In this document: piece after piece, positions 1-11,648 of the stretch
How the letters are laid out: each line of letters opens with the position of its first letter
Position numbering within the stretch: the first letter of the stretch is position 1
Assembly (NCBI RefSeq): GCF_022539665.2
Contig: NC_081340.1
Coordinates: forward strand, 4,402,001-4,466,000
Length of the DNA stretch: 64,000 bases
Direction: 5' to 3'
Origin: Daphnia carinata
Lineage: Eukaryota > Arthropoda > Branchiopoda > Diplostraca > Daphniidae
Notes under the pieces: model-generated
What the model was told of the DNA's origin: nothing
The model's database searches: none
What the model saw: the letters and a program-made list of their open reading frames with translations, nothing else
Made by a program: the position numbers and the translations under genes

Positions 1-1061
1 TATCTGGGACAAGCTTGTCTTAAGCAAAGTTCAGGATAGCATGGGCGGACGCATCAGATTAATCATTGTCGGTTCGGCACCTCTGGCTGGAACCGTTCTG
101 AATTTCATGCGCTGTGCCCTGGGCTGCGTCATCGTTGAAAGCTACGGGCTTACCGAGTGTGCTGCCCCAACAACTCTCACCGTCCACGTAATCAACATAA
201 CATTTAATTTTGTATCATCGTTATTATAATTTTCTTTTACCTTCTGTTTCAGGGCGATTATACTACAGAACATGTTGGAACGCCGCTTGCTTGCTGCGCC
301 ATTAAACTCGTTGACGTGCCAGAAATGAAATACTATGCTGCAAACGGCCGTGGTGAAATTTGTATTAAGGGCACTAACGTCTTCAAAGGCTATTTCAAGG
401 AACCTGAAAAAACCAAGGAGGCATTAGATGAAGACGGCTGGTTCCATACTGGCGACATTGGCACCTTTCTAGATGTGAGTTTGTAGTCATGAAGCGATAA
501 TGTTCATCAAATATTTACAAATTTTCTGCTTTGATTGCATAGAACGGAACGTTGAAGATCCTCGATCGTAAAAAGAACATCTTCAAACTATCGCAAGGCG
601 AATACATTGCGCCTGAGAAAATCGAAAGTATCTACGTCAAAAGCCAATATGTCGCACAAGTTTTTGTTTATGGTGAAAGCCTCAAGTCGTGCACCATAGG
701 AGTTATCGTACCCGATGTGGAAAATGTCAAACGCTACGCAGAAGAACGCGGGATACAGGGTACGCATTCGGTTCTTTGCAACATGCCCGAAATCAAGCAA
801 CTTATATTGAACGACATCACTGAGTTGGGAAAAAAGGCTGGCCTCAAATCCTTTGAACAGGTTTGTTTTCTTTTCTCTTTGTCATGCCATCTGTTCATTA
901 CGAAGTGCATATGTTCTATGCAGGTCAAAGACATCTATTTACACCCAGAAGCCTTTTCAGTGCAAAACGGTCTATTGACGCCGACCCTAAAATCGAAACG
1001 TCCGGAACTTCGTACTTACTTCAAACCTCAACTTGAATATGTTTATCGCAAGTTTAACTAG
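1..1061 (+). CDS. Long-chain-fatty-acid-CoA ligase, copy 1 (3' part only)
   Basis: This gene is cut by the window start. Four exons are visible: 2-187, 253-474, 543-860 and 924-1061 (TAG stop). They encode the C-terminal half of an ACSL-type AMP-forming ligase, which activates long-chain fatty acids to acyl-CoA at ER or mitochondrial membranes. The family features [20 protein letters not shown] and the FACS-type motif [10 protein letters not shown] are present, followed by the C-terminal swivel segment [23 protein letters not shown] and a normal C-terminus. The last three exons have the same lengths (222, 318 and 138 bp) and phases as the downstream paralog, so the pair arose by tandem duplication. 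All visible donors are GT. The FACS motif has Phe where the paralog has Leu. The frame is intact, so it looks functional as far as can be seen. The ATP-binding P-loop lies outside the window. Confidence 0.93.
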
Positions 1062-2751
1062 AAACACAAACACGAGCTGTCACGGACTTGAGACTCACTA
1101 CACGGTCAGACATTTTGTTATCCATTAGGGCGTTTTGTTCTTAGAAATTTTCTTCTACTAATGGCCCGATAATGTTGCTCACCCATCACTAAAAGTCTGT
1201 ATTTTACAAACTAATCTTACTCTGTAGAACCCAGTTGTCAGGTCGCTTTAAATTTTGCCACTAAAATGCCTCTGTTGGGGTATCTTTTCTTAGAATCTGC
1301 TATAGCAGCAGGATGTGATTTTTTACCATTCCATTGCCTGTGTATTATTCAGACTTTCTTAGTGTGTATATCAAATCGACAAGTACAGCAGACTTCGGAT
1401 GCCAAATTGAGCCAGTCGGGATCGATGAACGTCGTGATCCTTTAGTAGAAGTTTCAAACGAAGCTTTAATGTTGTAAAGGCTCGCTGATTAGGGTTTATC
1501 TCGTGAACACGAACTGATGTAGGGCGTATGGAGAAATTTTAGTAGCAAGTGTGTTACAGAATACTTTTTTCAAACCATATCGTGGAAAAGACTATGGCAG
1601 AAGGTATTTTTCTTTTTACTTGTTGAAAAAGTGTGAATGAAAATTGTTCTTCTTTTCTAGGTTTTTACGTTAGTGTCATACGGTACAAATATGGCTGCCA
1701 GGTGTACGTAAAAATGAGAAAATCTTAGTATATTTGGTTTGTCTTACACTTAATTCGTGTGAAATGCAATCACTGAAATCCAGATGAAGTAGGGTAAACG
1801 ATTCACGAAATCTGGCGTTAATCGATGTGGCAAATCGTGAATGGAAATTGCTTCGCTTCTTTGCTTAAGCGGAAGCTCAAAAACAGCAGTTCCAAACTGT
1901 TCGGCAATTTGACGTCAATTCGGAAATGGTGAAAAACTATCACGCAATGAACGAATCGTGTTTTGAAAACAGTTTTTCTTTTTTTTTTGTAATGGATTTC
2001 GTGCAAAGCAGTTCGTTCAACTTAAGTCTAGAGAAATAATGTGACCTAGTTGACCATAATTTCATTAAGATCCCGAAAGAAAACTCTTCCTGCTGAAGAG
2101 CCTACGTTGAGGCTTGTTGCTTGTTGGAATTCAGCTGATGCATGCCCTCAAAATGCATCTCGTACAATAGCTCCACATCTGTCGACGTAGTCTAAAGTTT
2201 CGAGAAACAAGATTGAAGACCAGTGGAATATACTTGTCAAACTAGATTTTCCAGTTTAAAACAGGTTTTGAAAAAAAAAAATGAACCTAGGTAAATTTTT
2301 AAATAAAAATATTTGTCCTTAATTCCCTTGATTCTCCTTAGCTGAAACTGGATCATATTTCGCATCTCTTATAAACTTTCTCAAAGGTAAGTTAATTGTT
2401 AACGGTATGTTAACTGCCTTGCGTATCAGTACTATTTGCTTTACGTGGAGAAGTATTTTTAAATTTAAACTTATTGAATGACGTTAGCTGACTATTATTT
2501 GTTTCATTAATTAGTTAGTGTTAAACAAATTAACTTACCTGGAATAACAAATGAGGTTTGCTTCGAGCTACATTCTCGTATTTACATTTAAATATTTCTC
2601 ATTTAGGATGATTATATCAGTTTATTCAACAAATGAAAATATCCAATGTACAAAATAAAAAAAAAATACTCTGTTTATTCCTCATTGGTTGAGAAGAATC
2701 ATGCCATCACGTGGTTTCTATACTAGTCCTCCCCTTTTCGCTACCCTATAA
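1062..2751. other. Intergenic spacer between tandem ACSL genes
   Basis: No coding exon was recognised. The spacer is AT-rich with short T/A runs. A perfect CRE-like palindrome TGACGTCA sits at 1910-1917, but a single 8-mer is weak evidence of function. The 3' UTR of copy 1 must lie in the first few hundred bases. Confidence 0.6.
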
Positions 2752-2779
2752 TATAAAATCGATTTCAGTTAGTTCAGTT
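2752..2779 (+). promoter_or_regulatory. TATA box plus initiator for ACSL copy 2
   Basis: TATAAAA at 2752-2758 is followed about 24 bp later by the arthropod initiator TCAGTT (2774-2779). A second TCAGTT at 2765-2770 is too close to the TATA box. The inferred start is near 2776, which leaves a 5' UTR of about 145 bases before the ATG at 2920. Confidence 0.5.
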
Positions 2780-2919
2780 GTCCACCGTTCGCGGCAAGTT
2801 GCTGCCCACATTTTCTGTCATTCCTGGAAAAATACACAGGATTGCAAGCAGTTTGATTTTGTGAACTGACACTTACCCAGGGATTTGTGTTTTTTCCTGA
2901 CGTTTGACAGAACTTCTCC

Positions 2920-5900
2920 ATGTTTTCCGCTGGTACAGACGAGTTTGTTCACGGTAAATACATTAAATTTTAGTTCGGTGGAGGATTTAAATTTAAATTA
3001 TTGTGCCGTTTCTCTTTTTGGTTACCTTGAAAATGTGATAGGCAATCATGGTGGCCTGAGTGAAAGTAGTCTAGTCCACATTAAACTAGGTTTCAGGGTT
3101 GGATTGCCCATCTTTATGTAACGTATACATCTTTGAAATGTACACGTGAAATACTACACAATTAAATATGTAATTCTGTTCGTCATTGGATTCAAAATAA
3201 AAACGTACCAACACTTTGCTCAATGTTGACACGTAGGTTACATTAAAATGGCGCGTTTTCATGTTTCCCGCCAAGTCCCCCATATTGCATTGTTAACTCT
3301 TGTTTATGAGAAAAGTGACACCAAGCATTCAGAACTATTTTTGTCATCTGGTGTGAAATTCTTGATGCGTAAAACGTGGCAAAAAGCCGGAAGTCAGCTT
3401 GTTATCGTACAATCCGTCCGTAACCTTGAGCATTTTACTTGTTTTGCTGCAGTTGAAATTAATGTTTTCCTTTGTTTTATTTTCTGAATTTTTACAGATC
3501 AAGATGATGAACAATACTATGATTTTATTAGTGGTGCAGCAGGCATGTTGGCCATTGCAGGGATTGGAGTTGCTGCTGCTTCGGCTTATTACTTGGCCAA
3601 GAAACCTGCTCCAATACAGCCGCCGTTCAATTTGGACAATCAAACGATGGTTGAGGTAAACAACTTGACTGCCAATTTTCGTCTGGTCTTTTTTTGGTTC
3701 TCTCTTTGCTCTGTTGCACACCAAAACACGTACAGTAGTCTGCGGCTTCCTAAACGTCGTTGTATTTACGCCGAGAGGGACAAGCACCTGGCTTTTAAGT
3801 CCAATTGGTTGAAATTACCGTTGAATTGCACTGGAGTGTGGATGTATTCCGGAAGCGTGAGATAATTCTATTTTTATTGCGTAGTTTTAAGGACAAGGCC
3901 GCTTATTAAAAAGCAAGTCAAGTAGTACGCGCATCAATAATATTATTCTTCCCGTGTACGAAAATAGTCAAGGTCAAGGTTTGCTCACATTGATGGTACT
4001 TTGGCAATAATAACTGGGACACCGGATGCTATTACTACGGATGTATCCTTGATGTAATTGCAAAAGAAGAGTCAGTTGCTCACATCTCGGTGAAACCCTA
4101 ATCATTATATTAAATCCTATTGATAAATTCGTCAATAGAATCAATAAAGTTTGTTTGATCCCCTGTAAAATAACTGTATGTGTAATGATTTTAATGCAGG
4201 TCGTTTTATATAGGGCCCGGACTTGATCCACTATTCCAGATTTTCACCACATGGAAATGAAATGAAATTCATGCGATATCTGTACGACGACACCCGGACT
4301 CTCTACGACGTAATGCCTCGTGGATCACGCATTTCAAGTATTTCACAATCATAAAAAGTCATCAATCTAAAAGGCAACATACAAATTAACCTTACCTGTC
4401 ACAGATAATGGACCTTGTTTGGGTTGGAGAGCTGATCCCTCGTCAAAGTATCAATGGATAAGTTATCAAGAAACTATGTTGCGTGCACAAAATTTTGGTT
4501 CTGGTCTAGTGGCTCTTGGCTTGAAGCCTGGATCCGACACTCTAGTCGGCGTCTATAGCCAAAACAATCCCGAATGGGTGTTGAGCGAATATGCCCTCTA
4601 CACCTACTCCATGGTCGTTGTGCCACTTTACGATACTCTGGGACCTGATGCTTGTCAGTTCATTATCAATCAAGGTAATTTTGTATTCTTTAAATGGAGT
4701 GTGCGAACTTTCTAATTTTCTGTTTGTAAATGACAGCCGAGATGTCACTCGTTATTTGTGAGAACGATGAAAAGTGTAGGTCCTTACTAAAAGACATACC
4801 TGCCTGTCTTAAACATTTGGTTCACATTAAACCACTTTCTAACGAAACAATTGAATTGGCCAAACGAAACGGTATCAACATATTAAGTTTCCACGACGTC
4901 GAAATGTTGGGCAACGAATATAAATTCAAGCCAGTGGTAAGTGTGTACGGAAAACCAAATTGACGTAATTTATATTACATTCTTTGTTTTTCCTCAGCCA
5001 CCTAGACCCGAGGACTTGGCCATCATTTGCTACACGTCTGGAACGACCGGGCACCCCAAGGGTGTCATGCTCACTCACGAGAACGTGATTGCCGACGCCA
5101 GTGCTATATTACTACATATGGGAGATACGAAGCCCAACAGCTCGGACGTGATGATTTCGTTCCTTCCCTTGGCCCACATGCTGGAACGCATATCCCATTT
5201 AGTCCTCTATATAGGTGGAGGTGGTATTGGTTTCTTTGGCGGTGACATCCGGAATTTGATGGACGACATGCAGGCTCTTAAGCCCACCATCACGCCAGCT
5301 GTTCCACGTTTATTCAATCGCATTTACGATAAAGTTCAATCTGGTTTGAGCAACTCGAAAGTTAAGCGTTTGCTTTTTAACGCTGCTCTCAGTTCGAAAG
5401 AGAGAGATCTGCGACGTGGTATCATCCAGAGGAACACCATCTGGGACAAACTCATCTTCAAAAAAGTTCAAGATGGAATGGGAGGACGGATCAGGTTAAT
5501 TGTAGTGGGTTCAGCTCCTTTGGCTGGAGCTGTTATGAACTTTATGCGATGCGCACTAGGATGCGTCATTGTCGAAAGTTACGGACTTACGGAATGTGCT
5601 GCCCCCACGACTTTAACTGTTAATGTAATAGACACAGATCTTCAATTGTGTTTTTAGAAATCATTAATGACTTTAACTTACTATTTTCTACAGGGGGATT
5701 ATACTCCGGAACATGTTGGTACACCGATTCCTTGCTGTGCTATTAAATTAATTGACGTACCCGACATGAATTATTATGCTGCTAGTGGCCGTGGTGAGAT
5801 TTGTGTCAAAGGCACTAATGTCTTCAAAGGCTATTTCAAAGACCCTGAGAAGACAAAAGAGACCTTGGACAATGATGGCTGGTTGCACACGGGGGACATC

Positions 5901-6500
5901 GGCACCTTTTTAGATGCAAGTTGTGTGTAATCTGATAATACTTTTTCCTTATTTATATTCGTTCATTTTCATTCTACAGAACGGAACGTTGAAGATCATC
6001 GATCGAAGGAAACACATCTTCAAAATGTCGCAAGGTGAATACATTGCCCCGGAGAAGATTGAGAGTATTTACATCAAAAGCCAATATGTTGCGCAAGTTT
6101 TCGTGCACGGTGAAAGCCTCAAGTCATGCACAGTCGGAGTCGTTGTACCAGATGAAGAGAGCGTCAGGCACTATGCAAATCAGCATGGTATTTTTGGTAG
6201 CCTTTCGGCTCTCTGTAACGTACCCGAAATGAAGCAGCTTATACTGAATGATTTAACTGATTTGGGGAAAAAGGGGGGCCTGAAATCCTTCGAACAGGTA
6301 TACTGCCATTCTTTGTTTATTACAGCACTACAGCAAAAACTCACTAAGATAATTTTTCGTAGGTAAAAGATATCTACTTGCATCCAGATCTCTTTACGGT
6401 AGAGAATGGTTTGTTAACACCGGTACTCAAGTCTAAACGCCCGGAACTTCGCACATATTTCCGAGATCAACTTGTGGATATGTACCGTAAATTTGACTGA
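2920..6500 (+). CDS. Long-chain-fatty-acid-CoA ligase, copy 2 (complete)
   Basis: Nine coding exons: 2920-2953, 3498-3655, 4214-4337, 4405-4674, 4737-4936, 4998-5624, 5694-5915, 5980-6297 and 6363-6500 (TGA). They total 2091 bp, or 696 aa, a normal length for ACSL1/5/6-type enzymes. The start was chosen because ATG at 2920 opens an 11-codon exon whose phase-1 donor joins exon 2 in frame. Residues of about 27-44 ([17 protein letters not shown]) form the N-terminal membrane anchor. The P-loop [11 protein letters not shown] is at about residue 274, [11 protein letters not shown] lies downstream, and the FACS motif [10 protein letters not shown] is at about 532-541. The product activates long-chain fatty acids with ATP and CoA. 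Exon 7 ends at a non-canonical GC donor (GAT|GCAAGT at 5916), where copy 1 has GTGAGT. Introns 1 and 2 (about 550 bp each) show no other gene. Confidence 0.95.
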
Positions 6501-6824
6501 AAAGATTCCTGCTGCTAATACCACCGTTCTCCAGTGATATACGTACGTCAGGCAACTTCATGATCTGGCCGCAATAATTCAAATAATAATCTTACTTATT
6601 GTGCCACCTCCTCAACAGAAAATTATTATACACATCATGGGTAATAAACAAAAAGGATTACATAAAATGCATGGTAATCCAGGCAAGTACAGCGTTATTA
6701 CTCACTTTAAAAATACAGGGAGTTTAATCAATTTGACCGTAGTGTAGGAATTTAGTAGGTAGATTTGCCAGAAGTAGCAACTATTTATTCCATATTAACA
6801 GATACCTTAAAATTTTCCCAAGGT
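6501..6824. other. Convergent intergenic spacer, ACSL copy 2 / NFU1
   Basis: About 320 bp between two convergent stop codons. It holds only the two 3' UTRs, and no further gene was seen. Confidence 0.6.
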
Positions 6825-7979
6825 TCATTTAGGAAGCGTTTTTTCAAGCTTTTCTAATTCTTCTTTCGCTTTTATGTCACGTTCATCCTCTAATATTTGT
6901 TCTACCGCGATAACCTTGTGAAAATAAATTCAATAATTATGTTAATTAGTTTTTTAGAATTTGAAGTACATGATATGTGACATACCTCGGGTATATAAAA
7001 CTGCAACATGTTTTGAACTCCATTTTTCAGCGTAACCATTGAACTTGGACAGCTGGTGCAGGATCCTTGCAACTTTAAATAAACGATTCCATCCTTGAAA
7101 CCTTTGAATTCGAGATCTCCTCCATCTTCTTGAACAGTGGGTCGGATTCGGCTGTCTAGCAGTTCCTTGATCATTAATACAGTTTCATCATCTTCTTCAC
7201 TTCCATCTATGAATGTAGAAGGAGGGAAAAAAGAACGGTGTTAAACAGAATTGGCTCTGCTGGTGATGATGAATACCAGTATCTATGGTACTAGTAGCCC
7301 CTTCATTTACTACAGGAAGTCCACTGGTGAAGAAATCCATTATTGTTGCAAATACTTCTGCTTTAATGGTTTGCCAATCTGTTTCTTCATCCACCTATGG
7401 ACAATGGCAAGTTTCTAATGGCAGCCTTCATAATGACTTAATAAAATTGCACTTTTGTGATTGTGATGAAATCAGGACCAAGGAATACTGATTTGACACC
7501 CTCAATGCGAAACAGCAGTTTGGCCAAAGGTGAACATTGTGCTGAAGTTAGAGTTGGAAAATCCATTGTTCCACTTTCAAGAACCTATCAATAAACATAT
7601 TTAACTAATAATATACATGTTCAACTAAATATATGTTTTTAAATTACCTGAACTCCAGGAATAAATTTTAAACTATTGGGATTTGGAGTGTCCTGTGTTT
7701 GGATGAACATCTGACTTGGTGGACTGGCATGCAACCATCGTATATTTGATACTGTGGAAGAACAGGTTCTTAGAGTCATTTGGCTTCCTTGCAATCTGAT
7801 TTGAACAAGTACAAAAAATTTTATAATGAGTGTTGCATAACAAAAAAAATTTTAAGGAATTTTTACAATTACCCGCTAAGAGTTAATGTGGTACTCATCG
7901 AGCTAACGCTTTTTGCCATTTGTCTCGTTGGAATCCAAGTTCTTCCAAGCAAGCTACACATTTTACTTCTGTAAGCCAT
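6825..7979 (-). CDS. NFU1: NFU1 iron-sulfur cluster scaffold, mitochondrial
   Basis: Six exons on the minus strand: 7979-7873, 7795-7648, 7584-7453, 7394-7277, 7206-6986 and 6914-6825. They total 816 bp, or 271 aa. Residues of about 1-40 are basic and Ser/Thr-rich ([15 protein letters not shown]), as expected of a mitochondrial presequence. The N-terminal Nfu domain begins at [18 protein letters not shown]. The C-terminal Nfu domain carries [17 protein letters not shown] and the cluster-ligating Cys-x-x-Cys in GSCTSCPSS. The protein holds a 4Fe-4S cluster and delivers it to lipoate synthase and respiratory-chain clients. All phases close. The donor of exon 3 (AAA|GTGCAA) is weak. The gene is divergent from the Tyr-rich gene, with 486 bp between their ATGs. 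Confidence 0.95.
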
Positions 7980-8394
7980 AGTATTCTTTTTGTTTTTTTA
8001 GAATATCAAATATTCAAACAACAACAAGAGCTGCAATTTGTTTAGTATTTTGGTTTGTCTGCTGGGCAAAATACGTCTGCCGACGACCATAGGGCGACAA
8101 TGCCAAACTAATTCTAAAAGTTTTTGCCAGAAAAACAAAACAAAGTACATCCAGAAAATCACAATAAAGAAGAATATTATGAATTATATTTGTATAAATA
8201 ACTGTTTTAATTTGAATTGTTATAAAACAAGCAATGTCAATCTTTTTTAAAAATACTTTTCATTGTTTTCACGAAGGAGACAATCTGACAGGACGAAATA
8301 TCAGTTGGGCTTCAGGGCGCCAATGTCATGACCACGTTGTGAAGGAGTAATCAGGCGTTCGAACTCCTGAACATTTTAAGAGGATGAGTAGTGG
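7980..8394. other. Divergent promoter region, NFU1 / Tyr-rich gene
   Basis: No exon was recognised. The stretch is AT-rich and must carry the NFU1 promoter on the minus strand. A short palindrome GTTCGAAC lies at about 8357-8364, just upstream of the TATA box of the Tyr-rich gene. Confidence 0.45.
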
Positions 8395-8429
8395 TATATA
8401 ACCGGTGAAAATGTGTTTGCAGGTCAGTT
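8395..8429 (+). promoter_or_regulatory. TATA box plus initiator for the Tyr-rich gene
   Basis: TATATAA at 8395-8401 is followed 29 bp downstream by TCAGTT (8424-8429), the classical spacing for an arthropod focused promoter. The predicted 5' UTR is about 40 bases to the ATG at 8466. The promoter looks intact although the reading frame behind it carries stops. Confidence 0.55.
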
Positions 8430-8465
8430 GAGTATATCTCGACCTCAGGGTTGTATCCAATCATA

Positions 8466-10114
8466 ATGGGTAAGTTAAAGTAAATTTCAATGTTTCACGT
8501 GTTAAGCCGTTCAGTTCAGTAAGATGGTTCCCTCGTCTTTCATGTGTACGTCGTGTAACCCTTTGTGATTAGCGTCTGCTTCTTCTTTATGGCCAAATTT
8601 TTAAAGCTTTTTTTTAGCACCTTAATACTTTCGTCCTGTAACAGTTATTTGTTCCATCTCTTTGATGCTCTTTAGAAACATTTGGACTGATTCTTTCACT
8701 TGTTTCGCTAACGATTAGCGTTGTTGATGTCGGGGGTGGCGTCGTCGAACTTGGATATGGTGTGGAAATGGCATAATTTTCAAAACCTTCTTCATCGTAC
8801 GGCAACTGCTACACTTCAGCCAGCTCACCTTATCAAGTATGCCTTGAACACAGCAATGTTTACATTTTAATAAAATCGTTTTCTTTATAGAAGTACGAGA
8901 CGACTGCTTATAAATCGACTTCGCCATACTCCACGGCGGCTCATTCGTACTACCCATCAACGACTTCTTATTACAATTCGCCGGATTATTCCACTGCTAG
9001 CTACGAAACTGAGGCACCAACTTACAAAACGACGACGCCTTCTTACTACACTACTCCGTCTTACACCCCTCCTGGCTACAAAGTTGAAGCCCAATCGTAT
9101 TACGAAGCAACGGCTTCTTATTATACTACAACAGCTTACTCCACTGCTGGCTATTATACCACAGCTAGTCCTTAATACGAGAATGATCCCTCTTACGGTT
9201 ACACAACAGCTGCTCCTCACTACGATGATACAGCGTCTTATGCAGGAAAGCCCTACCATCCCGAGTACGACGACCCAACAACGTCTTTTTATTATCCTGC
9301 GCCAGCTTATACCATTGATGGCTACCAGTACGAAGAATATCCTTACCATTCCACTCCTGCTAGCTATGCATATGGACCTATTGCCTACACCGCAGACAGT
9401 TCTCACCAAGCTGCAGAAAATTACTATATCCCCAGCGGTTACATTAGCCCATACGACGTTGAATCTGCTACCGGAGCCTATGAGGAATCTGTTTCCTACT
9501 ACTATGCCAATGCTGCACCCCATCAAGAAGAAGCTGGTTAATACTACCCATCTGCTTCGCCATCCTACCGAGAGCTACCTGCTTACTACGACGCCACCGC
9601 AGTTGCGTAATATGAAAAGAGCCCGTCTTACTACATCACAACAGCCAATTGCGCTGAAGTTCATGGACACTCCCTCACCGCAGCTCCTTCCTACTACACC
9701 ACTACGGTTTCTATCTACTACACCACGGAATATGCTAGCACCAACGCCAAACCTTCGCACTATAAAACGGACTATTCGTACTACACAGCCGCTGCCTCCA
9801 ACCATTACACAACCGCTGCTCCCAACTATTACACAACAAAAAATCCAGCTTACCACAGTACAGCCTCCCCCAGCTACGCTGCTTCCTCGGTTCCTGGATA
9901 AAATTACCAGTGTCCTACCATTTACTGTCAACCAAATGCTAGATACTACTACCAGAGTCCTTCCTACACCGGCCGCAAACCAACTTCGGGCTACAGCTAC
10001 GAGCATCAGCCGGCTGCTATTCCCAGTTACAATTACCAGCATAGCTCATACCCATCCTATCCAGTAAGGTATCAAGCAGTGCCAGGTGCGTATTATAACT
10101 CGTATTTGCAATAA
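8466..10114 (+). pseudogene. Secreted tyrosine-rich repeat protein gene with five in-frame TAA codons
   Basis: Three exons are visible: 8466-8469 (ATG G|GTAAGT), about 8692-8836 and 8891-10114. Exon 2 completes a signal peptide (METFGLILSLVSLTIS). Exon 3 is a long low-complexity frame of Tyr, Thr, Ser, Ala and Pro with units such as SYYTT, ASYET, APSYYTT and YSTAGYY, ending SYLQ then TAA at 10112. The frame runs unbroken by any indel, and both introns keep their phase. It is interrupted by TAA at 8774, 9173, 9539, 9608 and 9899, mostly next to tyrosine codons, where TAC or TAT would fit the repeat. As read by the standard code the product stops after 34 residues. The full-length product would resemble a Tyr-rich cuticle, chorion or adhesive protein; that role is inferred from composition only. 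It could be a young pseudogene, an assembly artefact, or a readthrough gene. Confidence 0.7.
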
Positions 10115-10696
10115 GTTCTAGCTATCAATTTAAAGTTATTGTTTTCATTAAACATAAAATTTATATCTCCATTATTTGAGTTGCATGCCCAATTCAGCAA
10201 ATTATTTAACTTTGAGCCAAGTAGTATATATTACATGGTTCAGTCCAAGTTACAATTTCTATCATTTGATCATAAAAAAGTAACGTTTTACTTACCCAGC
10301 TTTCGTGAGTATGTGAAGCTGACGTAAGAAACAGCTACATGTGCACTACATGTACAAGTAAGACAATGATACCACATCTGGTTGTGTGCATTTCTAGCCG
10401 TACTTGTTGCACTGTATTTCTGTGTCCTAAAAATTATGGTGAATTTATTTGGGCGCCGAAAGTGATAGACAATGCAAGTCGGAAATGGTTGGGATATGGC
10501 TGCCTATGCTAACATAGGGATGATTCATAGAATGCTGCCGAATTTGTCAAGTGGCTGCACAGCTGGTTACGTTTGTAGCGTGCGGAGCTAAATTGGAGCA
10601 GTGGCAGAAACCGTTGGTTAGTATTCAAGGTTTTGGGACATTGAAATAATGTGTGTTAGTTGTACGATAGGCTTAGTCGGCTACACTTGTTTAAAA
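10115..10696. other. Spacer, 3' UTR of Tyr-rich gene and promoter of small gene
   Basis: No coding exon was recognised. The sequence is AT-rich and has no repeats of note. Confidence 0.5.
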
Positions 10697-11123
10697 ATGT
10701 TACGCTTTTTAACGGTAAGTAAAAACTACTTTTCTTTATTTTTATGATAACTTTCCATATGCAATAGCCATTTAAACTAAACAACTTTTAAATGCAATCT
10801 CACAGATGCTGTTGTGTTCTATTATTGTTAGCGCATTTTTGCTGAACGTTTTTGGAGAGGAAATCGATAGCCGTCGAGTAATGTTCAAGACTAACAAAGG
10901 TAAGTACATAAATTACCTTTAGCCGATTTCTTTTTCAGCAAGGGTATTCTTTGTCGCAGTAATAATGTTTTCTTATAACACAGTTCCGTGCACTCCAAAC
11001 TCATCTGTTTCCATACTGGGCCCTTTCCCTTCAGTGAATTGCACAACCCCACCATATACATGGTGTATGCGGTACCTAGGCATTTGGAATCCTGCTGGTT
11101 TCTTTTGTACTTCTTTCGTATAG
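10697..11123 (+). CDS. Candidate small secreted cysteine-containing peptide
   Basis: Not recognised as a known family. Three exons fit together: 10697-10714 (ATG, GTAAGT donor), 10806-10899 (cag acceptor, GTAAGT donor) and an exon ending with TAG at 11121-11123. The third exon can start at 10939 (strong polypyrimidine acceptor) or at 10984; both keep the frame, giving 98 or 83 aa. Exons 1 and 2 encode a hydrophobic leader (MLRFLTMLLCSIIVSAFLL followed by NVFGEE), which looks like a signal peptide. The tail carries four Cys, two Pro-rich stretches and two possible N-glycosylation sites (NSS, NCT). Two consecutive perfect GTAAGT donors with matching phases argue for a real gene. An overlapping minus-strand open frame of 100 aa shows no recognisable content. 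Confidence 0.35.
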
Positions 11124-11648
11124 ATTCTAGTGGCCCAACTTCTACAGTGTTGGTGGCATAAAACGTCGCCCTTATTTTGCTTTGATAATGCAATTTCCGT
11201 CAGGTCAACATTTCTTTCCTTAGGTCCAGACCAAACGGTAATAAAATATCCTATTTGATTGCGTCTCTTAAACAATTACTTTTTAGCAACGTCATGAAAT
11301 TTCACCAAGCATGCTAAATAGGATTTATTTCGTTGGTTTTTAGAGCACGTAATTTGGTTCTTTATATCCGCAAAGGTAAAGGCAAAATCTGTAAAATAAA
11401 ATTTAAATATTTTATGACTACGGTTTAATGTATCTAATGGTACATGGCAAAACATTTCTGAATTACCCGCCACGGTTGACTGTTTAACGTTATGCCACCT
11501 ACCGGTAGAGCCAGCGTATTATGTTGTTTTTTCCTGACGTCTGAATTGCGTGTGGTGCACTACGTAGGGTGGTCGTGTTTTGTTAAGGGGAAAAGTGTTT
11601 AATAGTGTCATTAAATTTTTCTTGTGTTTATTTATACTGGAAACAACA
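11124..11648. other. Spacer and CAMLG promoter region
   Basis: No exon was recognised. The CAMLG 5' UTR lies in the last part, and no clear TATA box was found. Confidence 0.45.

Noticed and set aside
1910-1917. CRE palindrome TGACGTCA in the ACSL spacer
   Set aside because: A single 8-mer in 1.8 kb, with no partner sites and far from a start site; listed only in the spacer note.
8957-10042. Long minus-strand frames (189 and 155 codons) opposite the Tyr-rich exon
   Set aside because: They are reverse shadows of the Tyr/Thr repeat, with Val/Arg/Ser-rich nonsense composition and no start context.
9084-10067. 327-codon plus frame rich in Thr, Pro and Leu inside the Tyr-rich gene
   Set aside because: It is offset by one base from the frame supported by the signal peptide and splice phases. 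TAY-rich repeats rarely make stops in that offset, so a long open shadow is expected.
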